From NCBI GenBank assembly GCA_030533445.1, contig CM060075.1, positions 34,899,196 to 34,963,195 on the forward strand: a DNA stretch of 64,000 nt, written 5' to 3'. Position numbers and translations under genes: made by a program. Shown here one piece after another: positions 60,954 to 64,000 of this stretch (positions are counted from its first letter, which is position 1; each line of letters opens with the position of its first letter). Source of the stretch: Cyprinodon diabolis. Its lineage: Eukaryota > Chordata > Actinopteri > Cyprinodontiformes > Cyprinodontidae. Below the pieces are notes generated by a model that saw nothing but the letters and a program-made list of their open reading frames with translations, ran no database searches and was not told where the DNA came from.

Positions 60954-61289
60954 TTGTTATATTGTCATGACAATCTATTAGTAGGTTTTTTTCAGTTAAC
61001 TAAGCTTCTTCTAGATTTGTTACTGTAAATGAAGCTATTTTTATTCATTTGGGGCTTTCTCTGCTCTAGCCACAAGACACTATTTAGTTACAATGCTTTT
61101 CTTCAAATAGTGTCACACAGAAGAGGGTCTGTACACACTGTACAAACTGTACACACAGATTTTCATGATGTTTCCTCTTTCCCATTTTAACGTCAATCAA
61201 TGCTTGTCATCACCTCACCAGTCAGTAGTGCCTTCTTTTCCTACCTGACTGCATATTCACATTCTGTGTGTGTCCCCTTCCACCTTGTG

Positions 61290-61700
61290 TAAGTGCAGCT
61301 GTTTCTGAGTGTCTTGCGATATTTATTAGCTGAGTGTGCCAAGTTCATCATGATAATTACCCAGGGAACCTCTAACGGGGAAGCAGCAGCTGCCATAGAG
61401 GCGGCGCTCTCTTATTGCAATTATGGTTGTAAAATTTGTTGGACAGGCCATGGCAGCGAGGGCTCTTTGAGAAAAGGCCACATGTTCATAATACCTATTG
61501 TTTGGACTAATCTACACTGTAATAGTGTCACTGATTTTTATGGATTCAGTAGAAATTGTTTGTTGGATGTTAAATATGGCTATTTATTTATCTGTAATAA
61601 TACATGGATGACAAAGTCTTCAACCCTGTGTGTAAATTACAGAGCATAAGAGCAGTCATTGTTATCATTCAAGTATTTAGCATATGTATTGCAATAAAAA
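61290..61700. promoter_or_regulatory. Candidate conserved non-coding element in fgf11 intron 1
   Basis: Non-repetitive block with TCATCATGATAATTACC, AAGCAGCAGCTGCCAT, CTTATTGCAATTATGG and TTAAATATGGC. It has a higher information texture than its surroundings and an open frame of 118 codons that resembles no family. An enhancer in intron 1 of a neural gene would be unsurprising. Inference only. Confidence 0.3.
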
Positions 61701-62234
61701 ATGTTGGCTCTCTTACAGATTTCTTCTTTTTTGGTTGATTGTCAAGCTTTAATGTTTCAAATCGTTAAAAATTTTGATATCAGATAATATCTTAGTAAAT
61801 ACAAAATACAATTTTAAAATGAGAATTTCATTCATTGCTGAAAAAAAAACTCAGTCCAAACCAGGGTATTTTATTGGTAAACAGCTGAGTATAATTTTCC
61901 TATCCATCATGCCTAACCAGTGGAATCAATAAGTTACTAAAACCAAATAAATAAGTCAAAAGAGAAGCCAAATATCTCAGAAATCAACAACTCAAGTCCA
62001 AAAAAGGAAAATTAAAACAATAAAATACAAAGTTACAGCAATCAGAATGGAAAGGGTTACATAACCATTTTTAATGCTGTGTAACCACATTAGAGCACAA
62101 TGAAAGCATTTAAAAATCGGTAACCTGTACCTGGAGAGGCCAACCTCCCTGAATTTCTCCTAGTGTGCCCTTTACATCTCATCCAAGAGGTTCAGAACTG
62201 GAATTGATATACCAACCACTGCATGCCTCTCAGA

Positions 62235-62890
62235 CTTAAAGGTATTTTGGAGAATTTTCGCCCTCTCCACTTTAAAAAAATGCAAATGCACAACCCTGTA
62301 CCCGTTCCCGAGAGTGAACGCCTATCAAACGCATGCAATAGCATGCACAAACCTATTTCATCTTGTGCATGCTCTGTTTAAAAGTTGCTTTTTTCATAGC
62401 GCATACAACCTTACTGTGTCTGAACGTCCACTCTAACCTCTAAATCCCTCCATCACTACATAGAGCAGGGACAATATCGTGGACTTTATAGTGCACTCTG
62501 TTAACTCACTGTTCGGACAGATGATCACTGCTTTTTGCTCCCCGTTGGTCACATAACTCCTCCTCCACTGCCTGTTCCCTGCGCCATCTTTGTTATTATT
62601 TGCCACTGTCGGATAGCAACAGCCTAAGGTGACAGTGGGCTGCTGTGACAGCAAATCCCATTATGCTTTGCCAGGAGAGCTCTCAGCGCAAAGCATTTTG
62701 GGATTTCCCTGCCTCTTCTGAGCATGCGCCTGAAAGTGCGCATGCTCAGAAAAAGATAGCTAAGAGGACGAGCATGTACAGTTGGTTGGCCTTACGTAAA
62801 CATATTACCAGAATGATTGACAATTAGAAGGACCACTTATTTAGATGATCCACCCGAAAATAAAAGATCGTCCTCAATGCCTTTAAATAC
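62235..62890 (+). repeat. Dispersed repeat, copy 2 (partner at 15056)
   Basis: Longer copy of the 15056-15390 family, sharing both flanks; its interior (about 62430-62790) has GCGCATGCTCAGAAAAAG and the complementary CTTCTGAGCATGCGC, an inverted pair around 62717-62755. Confidence 0.55.
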
Positions 62891-63439
62891 AGGTCAGTGT
62901 TACATCTAGAAAAAAAGTGATGAAAAAATAAAATGAAACAGCATCCATGTTAGAATTTGAAGGCAAAACGCCACAGCACAAAAATAAATTGGACCAATTT
63001 TATAAAAAAAATCTTTATGCATCATCTGTTATGTTTTAGAAAGCATCAGACTGACCTTTAAAAACATGATTGTAGTGTCGTGGTCTGGGGCTGCAGTTTA
63101 GTTTCAGGACCTGGAGAGCTTGGTGTAATTTATGGAATAAAAAGTAATGTTCTGTCAGAAGACCACGGAGGAGAAGATACAGCTTTTTCAAGCTCAGTCT
63201 TACTTGGGGTATGCAGAAGGGCAATAATCAAATAAACATCAGAGATTTCAAATGAACATTTGCATAAATTTAGTCAAACTCAAAATATATGCTAGTAAGA
63301 TGCTGTGGTTTAACCTTAAACCCTAACCCTAAAGCATAAGCCTTAAATAGGCTGCAAATCCTCTAATGAATTTAGACAATTCCACAAAAAGTGGGGTCAA
63401 AATTCCCACACAAAAGAAAAAACTAATTCTAGGTTGTTA

Positions 63440-63634
63440 GGGGTTACAGGTCAGGATCAGGCAATCAGAAACACTTAAAATGGTAGAAAACTCTCATCAA
63501 AGGCTTGAATAATCTGGCACTGATGACTGGTAAAAGGCAGGTTAAACAGAGGCTGGAGCCGGTGGATCAGATGAGAAACTGGGTGAAGCTAGGAAGCTGA
63601 ATGAAATGAGTCTTAAGCACCAAGATCATGAAAG
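63440..63634 (-). mobile_element. LTR fragment E, U3 part, related to family D
   Basis: The minus strand starts TTTCATGATCTTGG (compare TGTCATGATCTGG of family A) and then matches 44195-44290: CAGTCATCAG.GCCAGATTAT, AGCCTTTGATGAGAG, TTTCTGATTGCCTGATCCTG. It is truncated before the poly(A) signal. Confidence 0.6.
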
Positions 63635-64000
63635 GGGGGCTTTTAACTTATAAAAAAAATACATTTCTGAAATATTTAGCTGTGACTAAGAAAGGCAAAA
63701 TCAGAGGAGATCTGTAAAGGGGTAAGCATTGTGTATTTAAGTAGTCACCAAGTGTGTCATCATGTTTTAGATTCCAGTTTACAAAGCCCGCCTGTTTCCA
63801 CTGTGTGTAGATATTATCAAGCATCTATCGCTGTCTGCTGCTGCGTCATTACATTGTCACTGGATTGTTCAGGCTCCCTCTGTGCTGCTAAAGGCCATTT
63901 GAAGCCATTGTAGGAGAGGAGGAGGTGTTATAAAAATTAAAATGCATGTGTTTTAGGGACATCACGTGTGTGTTTCCTCAAACAGTTGTTGCCTCTAAAT

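Larger units (their letters stand above)
55669..64000 (+). other. fgf11: fgf11 intron 1 (continues past window)
   Basis: No second FHF exon (expected to start with PQLKGIV) was found, so intron 1 exceeds 8.3 kb. It is crowded with mobile elements at 57.7-60.4 and 62.2-63.6 kb and holds a candidate conserved block at 61290-61700. About 55.7-57.6 kb is AT-rich with nothing recognisable. Confidence 0.75.

Noticed and set aside
63318..63335. Interstitial telomere-like CCCTAA
   Set aside because: Only about two units; chance level.
55669..64000. Second fgf11 exon
   Set aside because: Looked for a PQLKGIV-type start after an acceptor; none seen.

Overview
The window is vertebrate nuclear DNA, almost certainly from a teleost fish. 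Supporting evidence: a spliced gene with GT/AG introns, the first exon of an FGF homologous factor gene, no operon-like gene packing, and a dense mix of fish-type mobile elements (hAT and Tc1 relatives, Ty3/gypsy-type LTRs, L2/Rex-like and RTE-like LINE ends, a Penelope-like remnant). Very long (TA)n and (ATCC)n arrays are also present. Everything here was read by eye; no search was run.

Only two host genes are supported, both on the + strand. Positions 1-6008 hold the 3' part of a Mab-21/cGAS-like nucleotidyltransferase-fold gene (four coding exons, 1829-6008; the first coding exon lies upstream of the window). It resembles MB21D2 overall, but several residues, an acidic insert and its neighbour point to the sister gene tmem102. 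Positions 55476-55668 hold the A-type first coding exon of fgf11; the rest of that gene lies beyond 64000. TMEM102-FGF11 is the same gene pair as on human 17p13.1, and MB21D2-FGF12 is the paralogous pair on 3q29, so the window preserves one side of an ancient duplicated pair, here separated by about 49 kb.

Layout: 1-6008 tmem102 exons and introns; 6009 to about 10.7 kb AT-rich 3' UTR or flank; 11-13.4 kb remnants of DNA transposons; 17.2-20.1 kb two solo LTRs; 26.1-26.8 kb purine-rich stretch; 27.5-29.3 kb MITE, dispersed repeat and Penelope-like remnant; 30.8-31.1 kb hAT MITE; 31.6-32.8 kb (TA)n containing a truncated LINE with a restriction-like endonuclease; 34.5-35.95 kb (ATCC)n; 36.7-38.8 kb a young two-LTR element; 39.1-40.9 kb tRNA-like repeats and a LINE tail; 44.2-45.6 kb LTR and MITE; 50.9-52.7 kb LTR-like and RTE-like fragments; 55.5 kb fgf11 exon 1; 57.7-60.4 kb a transposon with a RecQ-like fragment and a hAT element carrying an LTR piece. 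Several non-repetitive blocks in between look like candidate conserved non-coding elements, but that needs alignment to confirm.

The most unusual signal is a stem shared by the LTRs. Two arms 20-45 nt apart keep perfect complementarity although their sequence differs between families (AGGTAAG, AGGTCAG, AGGTTAG, each with the matching complement), and each arm reads as a 5' splice-site-like motif on its own strand.
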